Positions 15,768 through 24,348 of a stretch of DNA of 64,000 bases are shown one piece after another. The position numbers and the translations under genes are program-made. Below the pieces are notes generated by a model. The model saw only the letters and a list, made by a program, of their open reading frames with translations, did no database searches and was not told the DNA's origin. Within the stretch, counting starts at the first letter, position 1. The number at the start of each line of letters is the position of its first letter. Source of the stretch: Rhizobium sp. P40RR-XXII. GTDB lineage: Bacteria; Pseudomonadota; Alphaproteobacteria; Rhizobiales; Rhizobiaceae. Location of the stretch: the NCBI RefSeq assembly GCF_012641405.1, contig NZ_JABAII010000003.1, positions 310,001 to 374,000 of the forward strand. Direction: 5' to 3'.

Positions 15768-16580
15768 ATGAGTTCCATTCGCTTCGCGCTCAATCATATG
15801 TGCGTGCCGTCCCTGAAGCTGGAGGCGTTCTTCGCCGCTGCGAAGGAGCTCGGCATCGATAATGTGGAGATCCGCAACGATCTTGCCGGCAACGCGATCC
15901 TGGACGGCACGCCGGCCACGGCCGTGAAGGAGCTTGCCGCGCGCCAGGGAGTGACGATCATCTCCATCAATGCGCTGCAGCGGTTCAACGAATGGAACGA
16001 CGAGCGCGCCCGGGAGGCGGCGGAGCTGATCGATTATGCGCATGCTTGCGGCGCCAGGGCGCTCGTACTCGTTCCGGTCAATGACGGCAGCGGCCGCGAG
16101 CCGGAGGTGCGCCGCGCCAATCTTCGCAAGTCGCTGTCGGCCTTGAAGCCGATGCTGGAAGCGGCCGGCATTATCGGCCTCGTCGAACCGCTCGGCTTCG
16201 AGATCTGCTCGCTACGCCTGAAGAGCGAAGCGGCAGCCGCGATCGAGGAGCTCGGCGCGAACGCCACCTTCTGCCTGGTTCACGATACCTTCCACCATCA
16301 TCTCGCCGGCGAGGCAGCAATTTTTCCGGAGCTGACGGGTCTCGTGCATATTTCCGGCGTCACCGATCCCAACGTTTCGGTTGCCGACATGCGCGATCCG
16401 CATCGCGTGCTGGTCGGCGCTCAAGATCGTCTCGACAATATCGGCCAACTGCGGGCGTTGATCGCTGCCGGCTATGTCGGTCCGGCATCCTTTGAGCCTT
16501 TTGCCCCGGCAGTCCACGCCCTGAAGGAGCCGGTTGCCGCTCTCAAGGAGAGCATGGCCTATATTGCGGGTCAGCTTTGA
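15768..16580 (+). CDS. mocC: Sugar phosphate isomerase/epimerase family protein (MocC/IolI-like)
   Basis: A 270-aa TIM-barrel protein of the xylose isomerase-like AP endonuclease 2 superfamily, related to inosose isomerase IolI and the rhizopine protein MocC. Metal-ligand candidates are E in the G-L-V-E-P-L-G strand (about 145), the D-T-F-H-H block (about 178) and H-I-S-G (about 198). The last ligand is probably E in A-S-F-E-P-F near 245. It would act on a keto-inositol in the cytoplasm. GAGGAGG sits 10 bp before ATG 15768; a GTG nine bases earlier is less likely. Its pairing with LacI and mocDEF supports an inositol or rhizopine role. Confidence 0.75.
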   Translation: MSSIRFALNHMCVPSLKLEAFFAAAKELGIDNVEIRNDLAGNAILDGTPATAVKELAARQGVTIISINALQRFNEWNDERAREAAELIDYAHACGARALVLVPVNDGSGREPEVRRANLRKSLSALKPMLEAAGIIGLVEPLGFEICSLRLKSEAAAAIEELGANATFCLVHDTFHHHLAGEAAIFPELTGLVHISGVTDPNVSVADMRDPHRVLVGAQDRLDNIGQLRALIAAGYVGPASFEPFAPAVHALKEPVAALKESMAYIAGQL

Positions 16581-16591
16581 TCGACGCGGTA

Positions 16592-16618
16592 GTCCGCGGG
16601 CAACTCATGTCCGCGGAC
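16592..16618. terminator. Bidirectional hairpin between mocC and nikR
   Basis: A perfect 8-bp stem (GTCCGCGG/CCGCGGAC) with an 11-nt loop lies between two convergent genes. There is no clear T-run, so this is a moderate-strength call. Confidence 0.45.
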
Positions 16619-16633
16619 AACTGGGCCCACCGC

Positions 16634-17071
16634 TCAATCATGCGACTGCGTTTCGGGGTGATCCGTGCTGTGCTCCGATGGTATGATGTGCAGGTTGCCG
16701 AAGCGTACGCCGCGCTGCGTCACCACGCTGTCGGCAAAGGCCATTATCTCGTCCGCATTGCCCTTCAGCACGGAAACTTCGAGGCAATCATGCGCGTCGA
16801 TATGGACATGAAGCGTCGAGACTGAAAGATCGTGGTGGTGATGTTGCGCCGTCGTCAGCCGGCGCGACAGGTCGCGGGTTTCGTGTTCATAGACATAGGT
16901 CAGCGCCGCATAGCAGCTGGCTTCACGATCAACCGTCGGCTGCGCGCGTGTAACGGCGTCGCGAACGAGATCGCGCAAGGTTTCCGAGCGGCTGGCATAG
17001 CCCCGCTGCACGCTGATCTTGTCGATCGTCTCCAGAAGATCGTCATCGATGGTGATGGTAATGCGTTGCAT
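16634..17071 (-). CDS. nikR: NikR nickel-responsive transcriptional regulator
   Basis: A 145-aa metalloregulator with an N-terminal ribbon-helix-helix DNA-binding domain (M-Q-R-I-T-I-T-I...R-S-E-T-L-R-D) and a C-terminal ACT-like nickel-binding domain. The four nickel ligands of E. coli NikR are conserved with a one-residue offset: H77, H88, H90 and C96. An extra His run (77-80) and a His/Asp-rich C-terminus add metal-binding potential. It represses nickel uptake in known systems, but no nickel transporter is visible here. It lies 76 bp downstream of cobM on the same strand, which raises a link to cobalt supply for cobalamin. Confidence 0.92.
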   Translation of the reverse strand: MQRITITIDDDLLETIDKISVQRGYASRSETLRDLVRDAVTRAQPTVDREASCYAALTYVYEHETRDLSRRLTTAQHHHHDLSVSTLHVHIDAHDCLEVSVLKGNADEIMAFADSVVTQRGVRFGNLHIIPSEHSTDHPETQSHD

Positions 17072-17147
17072 ATCCTGATCCTCATTCCCCGCAGCGGTTG
17101 GTATCAACTAGAGGAAATTTCGAGGTGCTTTGCAACGGTGTCCGGCT

Positions 17148-17906
17148 TTATTGCCGGCCGCGGAAACGACGCTGGTAGGTGGGATCGTAAAGCGAGCTTT
17201 CGCGAAAATCGCTGGTGCCGAGCGATGGGCCGACGAAGATCAACGCGGTGCGCTCGATCGGTTCGGCCGCGACCTTTGCCTCGATCGTGGCAAGCGTGCC
17301 CCGAACGATCCGTTCGTCCGGCCAGGATGCCTTGACGACGATCGCCACCGGACAATCGGCGCCATAAAGGGGCGTCAGCTCCTCGACGACCTGTTGAAGC
17401 GCATGGATCGCCAGGTGGATGGCGAGCGTCGCACCGGTCGCGCCGAATTTCTCCAGCGTCTCGTTGTTCGGCATGGGCGACGCCCGGCCGGAGACGCGAG
17501 TGAGAACAAGGCTCTGGGCAATGGCCGGGATGGTCAATTCGCGGCCGAGTGCAGAGGCCGCGGCTGCGAAAGCGGGGACGCCAGGGGTCAGCGTATAATC
17601 GATGCCATGCTGCTCAAGCCTGCGAATTTGCTCGGCAACCGCGCTCCAGACAGAGAGGTCGCCGGAATGCAGGCGTGCGACATCTTTGCCGGCGGCTGCG
17701 GCTTTGAGATATTCCGCCTCGATCTCATCGAGCGACATCGGCGCTGTATCGATGATGCGGGCGCCGGGCGGGCAATATTGCAGCAGTTCCGGCGAAACGA
17801 TCGAGCCGGCATAGAGGCAGACCGGGCATTTTCCGATCAGATCCCGGCCGCGCACGGTGATCAGGTCCGCCGCTCCGGGGCCTGCGCCAATGAAATGCAC
17901 TGTCAT
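17148..17906 (-). CDS. cobM: CobM precorrin-4 C11-methyltransferase
   Basis: A 252-aa SAM-dependent tetrapyrrole methylase that methylates C11 of precorrin-4 in aerobic cobalamin synthesis. The N-terminal G-A-G-P-G motif (residues 8-12) and C-L-Y-A-G-S-I-V near 30 are CobM hallmarks. The G-D-L-S-V-W-S motif (about 82) and T-P-G-V-P-A-F (about 107) form the SAM/substrate site. It lies 19 bp downstream of cobL on the same strand, so the two form an operon, with nikR next. Confidence 0.95.
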   Translation of the reverse strand: MTVHFIGAGPGAADLITVRGRDLIGKCPVCLYAGSIVSPELLQYCPPGARIIDTAPMSLDEIEAEYLKAAAAGKDVARLHSGDLSVWSAVAEQIRRLEQHGIDYTLTPGVPAFAAAASALGRELTIPAIAQSLVLTRVSGRASPMPNNETLEKFGATGATLAIHLAIHALQQVVEELTPLYGADCPVAIVVKASWPDERIVRGTLATIEAKVAAEPIERTALIFVGPSLGTSDFRESSLYDPTYQRRFRGRQ

Positions 17907-17925
17907 CGCTCTACCTCATTTTCAC

Positions 17926-19152
17926 TTATGGCTTGATCCAGCACCATTGCGTCACCGGCATGGCCGGCCGCCAGCCGGTCATGCGGCCGACGGGTGCGGC
18001 GCGCGCAACGTCGATGCGGATCAGCGAGCCGCCCCTGCGTGCTTGTTCGGCCAGCAGAAGCGCTTCCATCTCGGTTGTAACGGCATTGGCAACCAGCCGG
18101 CCACTGCTTTTCAATTGGCCGATGGCGGCATCGAGCACGCCGGCGTCGCTGCCGCCGCCGCCGATGAAGATCGCATCCGGTGCCGGCAGGCTAGAAAGAG
18201 CGCTCGGCGCTTCTCCCTCGACGACGGTCAGGCCCGGCACGCCGAAATTTGCGGCATTACGACGGATACGTGCCGCACGCTCAGCCGAAGCCTCGATGGC
18301 AATTGCACGCAGCGACGGGTCGGCCAGCATCCATTCGATGCCGATCGAACCCGAGCCGGCGCCGATATCCCAGAGCAGCTCGCCGTGGCGCGGCGCGAGC
18401 GCCGATAGCGTGATTGCGCGTATCTCCCGCTTGGTGATCTGGCCGTCATGTTCGAAAAGCTCGTCGGCCAGGCCTGCGCTCAGTGACAAAATCCGTGCGC
18501 CGGCTTCCGCCTTGACCTCAACGCCGCAGATATTGAGATCGTTGATGCCGGAAAGAGTGAAATCGGCCGCGCTTTGCCGCGTGAGCTTCTCATGCGGGCC
18601 GCCAAGTGCTTCCAGAACAGTAAGCTCCGACTGACCGAAGCCCGACGCTTTCAGCAAAGCGGCCAGTTCGGCCGGACCCCTACTGTCGGATGTCAGCGCC
18701 AGGATCTTGCGGCGGGGATGCAGATGCGGCCGAATGAGGTCGATGGGCCGGCCATGGAGCGAGAGAACCGTCGTTTCCTGCAGCGCCCAACCGAGACGCG
18801 ATGCGGCAAGGCTGAAGGAGGAGGGTGCCGGAATGACGGTCATTTCAGAAGCCGGAATGCGTCGTGAAAGCGTTACCCCCACCCCGTAGAAGAAGGGATC
18901 GCCGGAGGCGAGAACTACTGTCGGCTCACTGCGCCGGGCAAGCACCATCTCGACGGATTTTTCGAATGGCGAAAGCCATTGATGGGTTTTGCCTGTTATC
19001 AGTGCCCTCGTCAATTCGAGATGGCGTACGCCGCCAAAGACCATTGGCGCTTCAGCGATCAGCCGCTTGGCTTCGTCGCCGAGGCCGGCTGGACCGTCTT
19101 CGCCGATGCCGATAAGAATGAGCCAGCGTTGAATCGAAGGTGTCTCAGCCAT
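17926..19152 (-). CDS. cobL: CobL precorrin-6Y C5,15-methyltransferase (decarboxylating)
   Basis: A 408-aa two-domain enzyme. The N-terminal CbiE-like tetrapyrrole methylase methylates C5 (I-G-I-G-E-D-G near residue 12; A-S-G-D-P-F-F-Y-G-V-G near 84). The C-terminal CbiT-like Rossmann methylase (L-W-D-I-G-A-G-S-G-S-I-G-I-E-W near 255) methylates C15 and decarboxylates. The chosen ATG at 19150-19152 overlaps the cobK start codon on the other strand. An upstream ATG at 19167 would add five residues and extend into cobK. The shared start region means both genes must be expressed from promoters inside each other. Confidence 0.93.
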   Translation of the reverse strand: MAETPSIQRWLILIGIGEDGPAGLGDEAKRLIAEAPMVFGGVRHLELTRALITGKTHQWLSPFEKSVEMVLARRSEPTVVLASGDPFFYGVGVTLSRRIPASEMTVIPAPSSFSLAASRLGWALQETTVLSLHGRPIDLIRPHLHPRRKILALTSDSRGPAELAALLKASGFGQSELTVLEALGGPHEKLTRQSAADFTLSGINDLNICGVEVKAEAGARILSLSAGLADELFEHDGQITKREIRAITLSALAPRHGELLWDIGAGSGSIGIEWMLADPSLRAIAIEASAERAARIRRNAANFGVPGLTVVEGEAPSALSSLPAPDAIFIGGGGSDAGVLDAAIGQLKSSGRLVANAVTTEMEALLLAEQARRGGSLIRIDVARAAPVGRMTGWRPAMPVTQWCWIKP

Positions 19153-19921
19153 GGGTAAGGCCCGCATTCTGATCCTGGGCGGTACGACGGAGGCTCGCGC
19201 GCTGGCGGCAGCGCTTGCCTCCCGCGCTGATCTCGACCCTGTCCTGTCGCTTGCCGGCAGAACCGCCGATCCGGCGCCGCAACCCGTTCCCGTGCGCAGC
19301 GGCGGTTTCGGTGGCGCAGAAGGGCTTGCGCGCTATCTTCGCGATGAAGCGATCGAGCTGGTGGTCGATGCCACCCATCCCTTCGCGGCCCGCATCTCCG
19401 CCAATGCCGCGCAAGCGGCTGCTCAATGCGCTGTGACGGCTTTCGCGCTGCGCCGTCCGGCCTGGTTGCCGGTCGAAGGCGATGACTGGCTTTCGGTGCA
19501 TAGCGTTTCGCAGGCCGTGGCCGCGCTCGGGAATGTGCCCTTGCGCGTTTTCCTGGCGACCGGCCGGCAGGAGGCGCATCAGGCGAACGCGGCGCCGCAA
19601 CACCATTACTGGGTCCGCAGCGTCGATCCCGTCGAGCCGCCGCTGACCGCGCCGCATGTCAGCTATATCCATAGTCGGGGTCCGTTCCGCCTGGAGGATG
19701 AGTTGGAGGTGCTGCGACGGCACGCAATCGAGGTGGTCGTCGCCAAGAACAGCGGTGGTGACGCGACCTACGGGAAGATCGAGGCGGCAAGGCAGCTCGG
19801 CATCAAGGTGATCATGGTCGAGCGCGCGGAGACCGCCGGCCTGCCGGTGGTCGAAACAGTGGACGCTGCGCTCGATCGGATCGATCATTTCGTCTCTTCC
19901 CTGATGAAGCGCGGCGTATAG
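19151..19921 (+). CDS. cobK: CobK precorrin-6A reductase
   Basis: A 256-aa NADPH-dependent reductase that converts precorrin-6A to dihydro-precorrin-6A. It begins with the CobK/CbiJ motif I-L-I-L-G-G-T-T-E-A-R (residues 6-16). V-D-A-T-H-P-F-A-A (about 73-81), F-L-A-T-G-R-Q near 135, and A-K-N-S-G-G near 200 are further family blocks. It is the only plus-strand gene in the cob cluster. It shares its start codon region with cobL, and its last 37 bp overlap the end of cobJ, so its mRNA is antisense to both neighbours. Confidence 0.93.
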   Translation: MGKARILILGGTTEARALAAALASRADLDPVLSLAGRTADPAPQPVPVRSGGFGGAEGLARYLRDEAIELVVDATHPFAARISANAAQAAAQCAVTAFALRRPAWLPVEGDDWLSVHSVSQAVAALGNVPLRVFLATGRQEAHQANAAPQHHYWVRSVDPVEPPLTAPHVSYIHSRGPFRLEDELEVLRRHAIEVVVAKNSGGDATYGKIEAARQLGIKVIMVERAETAGLPVVETVDAALDRIDHFVSSLMKRGV

Positions 19922-20649
19922 ACCAAATCCGGACGTCCTTCTCGGGCAATGACGCGCGTCTCGGCCGAGCCGATGATGACGCAGGTTGCCATATCGGCCT
20001 GGGAGGCTTCGGCATCCACAAGCCGCGCAACCGTCATGCGCTCGTCGGGCCGGCCAGCGGCGCGACCGAAAATGACCGGGATATCAGCTGGCAGTATGTC
20101 ACGGATGATTTCGAAGGCCTTGCCGAGCTGCCAGGGCCTCGCCTTGCTGATCGGATTGTAAAGCGCAATCACGAAACCGGCCTCGGCGACGGCGCGAAGC
20201 CGGCTCTCGATGAGCGGCCAGGGTTTCAAATTGTCCGACAGAGAAATCGCGCAGAAATCGTGGCCGAGAGGGGCGCCGATGCGGGCTGCGACGGCAAGCA
20301 TGGCCGTAATACCGGGCACGACGACGAGGTCCACCATGCGCCATTCCACTGGTCCGTGATCGATCGCCTCGCAGACGGCCGCCGCCATGGCAAAAACACC
20401 GGGATCACCGCCGGAGACGACGCAGACATTGACGCCGGCTGCGGCGCGCTGCAGCGCTACCTTGGCGCGGTCCAGTTCCTCGCGGTTGTCGGATGCCTGG
20501 CGGATCTGATCGCTGCGAAGGGTCAGGCGGTCGAGATAAGGGCCATACCCGTAAAATTCATGGGCATCGGCAACCGCCGCCAATGCCTCCGGCGTCGTCT
20601 GCGCGGGGTTGCCGGGGCCGGTTCCGATCACATAGAGACGCCCGCTCAT
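19885..20649 (-). CDS. cobJ: CobJ precorrin-3B C17-methyltransferase
   Basis: A 254-aa tetrapyrrole methylase that methylates C17 of precorrin-3B and contracts the ring. Motifs are V-I-G-T-G-P-G-N at the N-terminus, Y-G-Y-G-P-Y-L near 34 and the G-G-D-P-G-V-F loop near 80. The P-G-I-T-A-M loop follows near 110 and L-Y-N-P-I-S near 164. Its ATG overlaps the cobI stop (ATGA). The 3' end overlaps the oppositely oriented cobK by 37 bp. Confidence 0.95.
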   Translation of the reverse strand: MSGRLYVIGTGPGNPAQTTPEALAAVADAHEFYGYGPYLDRLTLRSDQIRQASDNREELDRAKVALQRAAAGVNVCVVSGGDPGVFAMAAAVCEAIDHGPVEWRMVDLVVVPGITAMLAVAARIGAPLGHDFCAISLSDNLKPWPLIESRLRAVAEAGFVIALYNPISKARPWQLGKAFEIIRDILPADIPVIFGRAAGRPDERMTVARLVDAEASQADMATCVIIGSAETRVIAREGRPDLVYTPRFIREETK

Positions 20650-21383
20650 GGCCTGTTTTCCCAGCCGGGAACCAGCACCAGCGAAAAATACGGCGCTTCG
20701 GCGTCGTCGCGGCTGGCAAGCGGCGTCATGGCGCCGTTCGTCATCGTGCCGCGCTCGACATAGATGGCCTCGTTCAGGCGGCCGGCGGCATCCAGTGCGC
20801 GGCGGATTTTTGGCAGGTTGCGGCCGACCTTCATGATCACGGCAGCCTGCGTGTCGCCCAAGCGCCGGGTAAGCTCGGCCTCCGCCATCGTTCCCGGCAG
20901 CACGGAGAGAACGTCGTCTCCCTGCACCATCGGCAATCCGGCCAGAGACCAGCAGCCGGACATGGCCGTCACGCCGGGAATGACTTCGGTCGGGAAGCGA
21001 TCGGCAAGGCGCACATGCAGGTGCATGTAGGAGCCGTAGAAGAGCGGATCGCCTTCGCTGAGCACGGCAACCGTCTTACCTTCGCGCAGATGCGCCGCCA
21101 CCATCTCGGCCGAGACGTCATAGAAGGCGGTGATCTGACCGATATAGTCAGGCGCGTCCTTATCGATCTCTGTGGTGACGGGATAGTAGAGCGGCAGGAG
21201 CGTCACGTCCGCTCTCAGCAGGTCGCCGACGATGGCCTTGCCGTTGCCGTTTCTGCCCTGTTTGGCAAAGTAGGCGACGACATCGGCGCGCTCCAAAGCC
21301 TTGACAGCCTTGACTGTCAGCAGCTCCGGATCGCCGGGGCCGGTGCCGACACCGATCAGGCTTCCATTGGATGGCGCGCTCAC
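20646..21383 (-). CDS. cobI: CobI precorrin-2 C20-methyltransferase
   Basis: A 245-aa tetrapyrrole methylase that methylates C20 of precorrin-2. Motifs are G-V-G-T-G-P-G-D-P-E-L-L-T near residue 10, S-E-G-D-P-L-F-Y-G-S near 100 and P-G-V-T-A-M-S near 125. The start is GTG at 21383, overlapping the cobH stop as GTGA. The frame is open upstream to 21788 but that part is a shadow of cobH. It ends in an ATGA overlap with cobJ. Confidence 0.94.
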   Translation of the reverse strand: MSAPSNGSLIGVGTGPGDPELLTVKAVKALERADVVAYFAKQGRNGNGKAIVGDLLRADVTLLPLYYPVTTEIDKDAPDYIGQITAFYDVSAEMVAAHLREGKTVAVLSEGDPLFYGSYMHLHVRLADRFPTEVIPGVTAMSGCWSLAGLPMVQGDDVLSVLPGTMAEAELTRRLGDTQAAVIMKVGRNLPKIRRALDAAGRLNEAIYVERGTMTNGAMTPLASRDDAEAPYFSLVLVPGWENRP

Positions 21384-22012
21384 AGGCCTGGCCTCGCCAA
21401 AGCGTTGATTGCAGCCGCTGTCATGGCGCTGCCGCCGAGCCGGCCGCGCACGATGGCAAAGGGAATGCCGTAGGAGGTTTCTGCAAGCGCGTCCTTCGAT
21501 TCCGCCGCACCGACGAAGCCGACGGGCATGCCGATGATGGCGGCTGGTTTCGGCGCGCCATCGCGCAGCATTTCCAGAAGGTGGAAGAGGGCGGTCGGCG
21601 CGTTGCCGATGGCAACGACTGAGCCGGCAAGCCGTTCGGTCCACAGATGCATGGCGGCGGCCGAGCGCGTGTTGCCGATGGTCTTTGCGATGTCCGCCGT
21701 GCGCATATCCTGCAATGTGCAGATCACCTCGTTTGCCGCCGGCAGGCGGGCGCGGGTCACGCCGCGCGCGACCATCTCGGCATCGCAAAAGATCGGCGCA
21801 CCGGCAGACAGCGCCTGACGCGCCGATGCGACGAAATCGGGGGAGAACATGAAATGCTCTGCCGCTCCCACCAGTCCGCAGGCATGGATCATGCGAACCG
21901 CGATATCGGCCTCGGCTTCGGGAAAACGCGTGAGATCGGCTTCGCTGCGGATGATCGCGAAGGAGCGCTCATAGATCGCATCGCCCTTGCGGATATAATC
22001 ATAGTCAGGCAT
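21380..22012 (-). CDS. cobH: CobH precorrin-8X methylmutase
   Basis: A 210-aa enzyme that moves the C11 methyl group to C12, giving hydrogenobyrinic acid. The N-terminal Y-I-R-x-G-D-A-I-Y-x-R-S-F motif (about 6-18), the catalytic-His region R-M-I-H-A-C-G (about 41-47) and G-M-P-V-G-F-V-G-A-A-E-S-K near 163 are CobH signatures. It is 2 bp from the cobG stop upstream and overlaps cobI downstream, inside a tight cobG-H-I-J operon. Confidence 0.96.
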   Translation of the reverse strand: MPDYDYIRKGDAIYERSFAIIRSEADLTRFPEAEADIAVRMIHACGLVGAAEHFMFSPDFVASARQALSAGAPIFCDAEMVARGVTRARLPAANEVICTLQDMRTADIAKTIGNTRSAAAMHLWTERLAGSVVAIGNAPTALFHLLEMLRDGAPKPAAIIGMPVGFVGAAESKDALAETSYGIPFAIVRGRLGGSAMTAAAINALARPGL

Positions 22013-22014
22013 TT

Positions 22015-23439
22015 CTATCCCTGTCGTAAAGCCGTCGCGATTGCGTCCCGGCCGAGCCGTTTAAGACACTGCTGTGCCGATTCGCCAGCAGCTTTGTTGT
22101 TTCGTACCAGTTCCCCGAGCGTTGCCAGCGCCGATTTCAGGTCTTCCTTGCCGATGTAAGCTACGGGCTCAGCTGATGATGACCCATTTACGACAATAGC
22201 ATAGCCCGTTGCAGTCCCGACGATGGTGAGCATTGCCGGAGAGGGATGGGCACAGCCTTTTGTGCAGCCGGACAGATGTACCTTGAGCGAGCCGTCAAGC
22301 AGATCTGCCCCCACTTCGACCAGATCGGCGGCAGCTTGTCTCGTGGCATAATGGGCGGAAGCGCATGCGCCGGCGCCGGCGCAGGGAATGGCATAATTTG
22401 CCAGATCACCTGCTCGCGTTTGAAAGTTGCAATCCGCTGCGGCGGCCAAAACATCTTCGATCCGATCAAGCGGAAGGCCGAGCAGCAAAAGGCTGTGTTC
22501 CGGTCCCGTGCGAATTTCACGCACACCCGCCGTCTCCGCGAGGCCAAGAAAGTGGATGAGATCTTGAGCATGAATTTGACCGAAGGCAGGGCGCAGGCCA
22601 ATTGCGGACTGTACCTTGTCCAGCGGGATGATCCCGACAGGAGAGGTCGGTGGAATGGTCTCGCCGCGCATAAGATCCGGCAGGGCGGGAAATTGCGCGC
22701 GCAAGGATGCGATGTCCAGATCCCTGCCGCGGGCACGAAGTCCGATTGCGGCCAATGCGTTGAGCAGTGAGATGACGCTGGTGATCGCGTCTTCGTTGGA
22801 CAGGATGGCAAGCGGCGTGGCCGTTGCCTGTGTTCCTGCGATGGCGAGCGTCCATAGTTGCCGGCCATCAACGACTTTTAAGGCCTTCAGCCGGATATCC
22901 GCCGAGAGCTCGTCGAGGACGAGCCGGCCGCCGCCGTCGACGATAATGGAAAGTTTGGCAGCGAGCAGCGGCTTGGGATGAAGTGCATCGATGGCGCTCC
23001 GCAGGCGCTCGGCGAGCCCACGCGCGTCAGCGATCTCCGATGGATCGAGGCCGCTGAGCGGCGGGACTTCGATGGCAACGCCGCTCTCCGGCACGATGCC
23101 GGCGCGGTCGATATCGGCGGCCAATCCGGCCATGCTCTCCGGCATCATGCCACGAAGCTGAAGATTGCCGCGCGCGGTGATCTCGATCAGGCCGTTGCCA
23201 TGCTTCTGCGTGGCTTCGGCCAGGGCGCGAAACTGCTCGACAGTCAAACCCGGTGCCGATGGCCGCAGGCGCACGAGCAGTCCGTCACCCGTCTGCATCG
23301 GCGTGCTCAAAGAGGGGCAGGCGCCGCGAACCATGGAGTGCAGGGGCGATGCGACAGGGTGACGATCGGCCTCCTGCGAGAGGCACGCTTGTCCCTTCAT
23401 CGTCTCTGTATCGGCCGGAACCATAAGGCTGCCCTTCAT
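22015..23439 (-). CDS. cobG: CobG precorrin-3B synthase
   Basis: A 474-aa siroheme/nitrite-reductase-like monooxygenase with a [4Fe-4S] cluster; it converts precorrin-3A to precorrin-3B using O2, marking the aerobic route. The N-terminal half has G-L-I-E-I-T-A-R-G-N-L-Q-L-R-G, a sirohaem-type substrate motif. Cluster Cys candidates are in C-A-G-A-G-A-C (about 370) and S-G-C-T-K-G-C (about 408). I chose the ATG at 23439 for its AAGGAA site. An open frame reaches 23496, and an ATG at 23400 would give the 459-461 aa length seen in relatives, so the start is uncertain. Confidence 0.9.
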   Translation of the reverse strand: MKGSLMVPADTETMKGQACLSQEADRHPVASPLHSMVRGACPSLSTPMQTGDGLLVRLRPSAPGLTVEQFRALAEATQKHGNGLIEITARGNLQLRGMMPESMAGLAADIDRAGIVPESGVAIEVPPLSGLDPSEIADARGLAERLRSAIDALHPKPLLAAKLSIIVDGGGRLVLDELSADIRLKALKVVDGRQLWTLAIAGTQATATPLAILSNEDAITSVISLLNALAAIGLRARGRDLDIASLRAQFPALPDLMRGETIPPTSPVGIIPLDKVQSAIGLRPAFGQIHAQDLIHFLGLAETAGVREIRTGPEHSLLLLGLPLDRIEDVLAAAADCNFQTRAGDLANYAIPCAGAGACASAHYATRQAAADLVEVGADLLDGSLKVHLSGCTKGCAHPSPAMLTIVGTATGYAIVVNGSSSAEPVAYIGKEDLKSALATLGELVRNNKAAGESAQQCLKRLGRDAIATALRQG

Positions 23440-23508
23440 GAGGGACGTTTCCTTGCACAATCCGGATCGGCGGGCAAACATTTTGGCGCCTGGCATTTGG
23501 CCGCGCGC

Positions 23509-24285
23509 CTAGTCGCGATCGTCGAAATCCTGTCCCTTGCGCATGAGATAAATATCCATGATCCATCCATGCTTGGCGCGGGCCTCGGCGCGAATTGTCA
23601 GAATCCGCTCTGAAACATCGGCCAGCCTGCCGGCGATGATAATCTCGTCCTTGGTGCCGAGATAGGCTCCCCAATAGATATAGGCATCGGGATCATCGAT
23701 CTTGCTGAAGGCCTGCTCGCCATCGAGCATCACGACGGCCGTTTCGGCACGTCCCGGAAAGCTTTCGGCCAGCCGCCGGCCGGTGGTGATCTGCACCGGC
23801 TTGCCGACGAGGTTCAGGGGAATGCGATGGCTCGCCGTCAGCGCCTGGATGCTGGTGATGCCGGGAATGATGCTGTAGTCGATGGCGACCTTGCCGCGCG
23901 CGACGACGCGCTCGAGGATGCGCAAGGTGCTATCGTAAAGGCCCGGATCGCCCCAGACGAGAAAGGCCGCACTTTGGTTTTCCGTCAGATGCTCCAGGAA
24001 CAGCCGCTCATAGGTCGAGGAAATCGCGTCATGCCACTCGTCGACGCTCTGCACATAGCTGCGCTCCGCCGTCTGGCGTGAAGGCACGTCGTAATCGACA
24101 AAACGCGTGGCTTTATTGGTGACATAGCGCTGGCAGATTTCCCGCCGGATGTCGGCAAGCTCAGTCTTGGCGGCCCCCTTGCTGGGGATGAATATGACAT
24201 CGGCCGCATTCAGCGCATTGATCGCCTGCACGGTCAGATGTTCGGGATTTCCCGTGCCGATACCGACGATTTGAATATGCCGCAT
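23509..24285 (-). CDS. cobF: CobF precorrin-6A synthase (deacetylating)
   Basis: A 258-aa tetrapyrrole methylase that methylates C1 and releases acetate, forming precorrin-6A in the aerobic pathway. Motifs are I-V-G-I-G-T-G-N-P-E-H-L-T at the N-terminus, V-W-G-D-P-G-L-Y-D-S-T near 104 and P-G-I-T-S-I-Q-A-L-T near 132. Start choice: the internal Met (MRHIQIVG), because upstream residues would precede the first beta strand. It leads the cobF-cobGHIJ run. I see no cobalamin riboswitch in the short space before it (24286-24348). Confidence 0.95.
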   Translation of the reverse strand: MRHIQIVGIGTGNPEHLTVQAINALNAADVIFIPSKGAAKTELADIRREICQRYVTNKATRFVDYDVPSRQTAERSYVQSVDEWHDAISSTYERLFLEHLTENQSAAFLVWGDPGLYDSTLRILERVVARGKVAIDYSIIPGITSIQALTASHRIPLNLVGKPVQITTGRRLAESFPGRAETAVVMLDGEQAFSKIDDPDAYIYWGAYLGTKDEIIIAGRLADVSERILTIRAEARAKHGWIMDIYLMRKGQDFDDRD

Positions 24286-24348
24286 AGACTTGCCCTCGAT
24301 CTCAAGCGCTGTTTGCCGGAAGCGCCCGATCATTTCAAGGGCAAGCGT

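Noticed and set aside
24286..24348. Search for a cobalamin riboswitch before cobF
   Set aside because: The interval is only 63 bp and shows no B12-box-like sequence or long leader structure. Control may lie upstream of the AraC gene or elsewhere.
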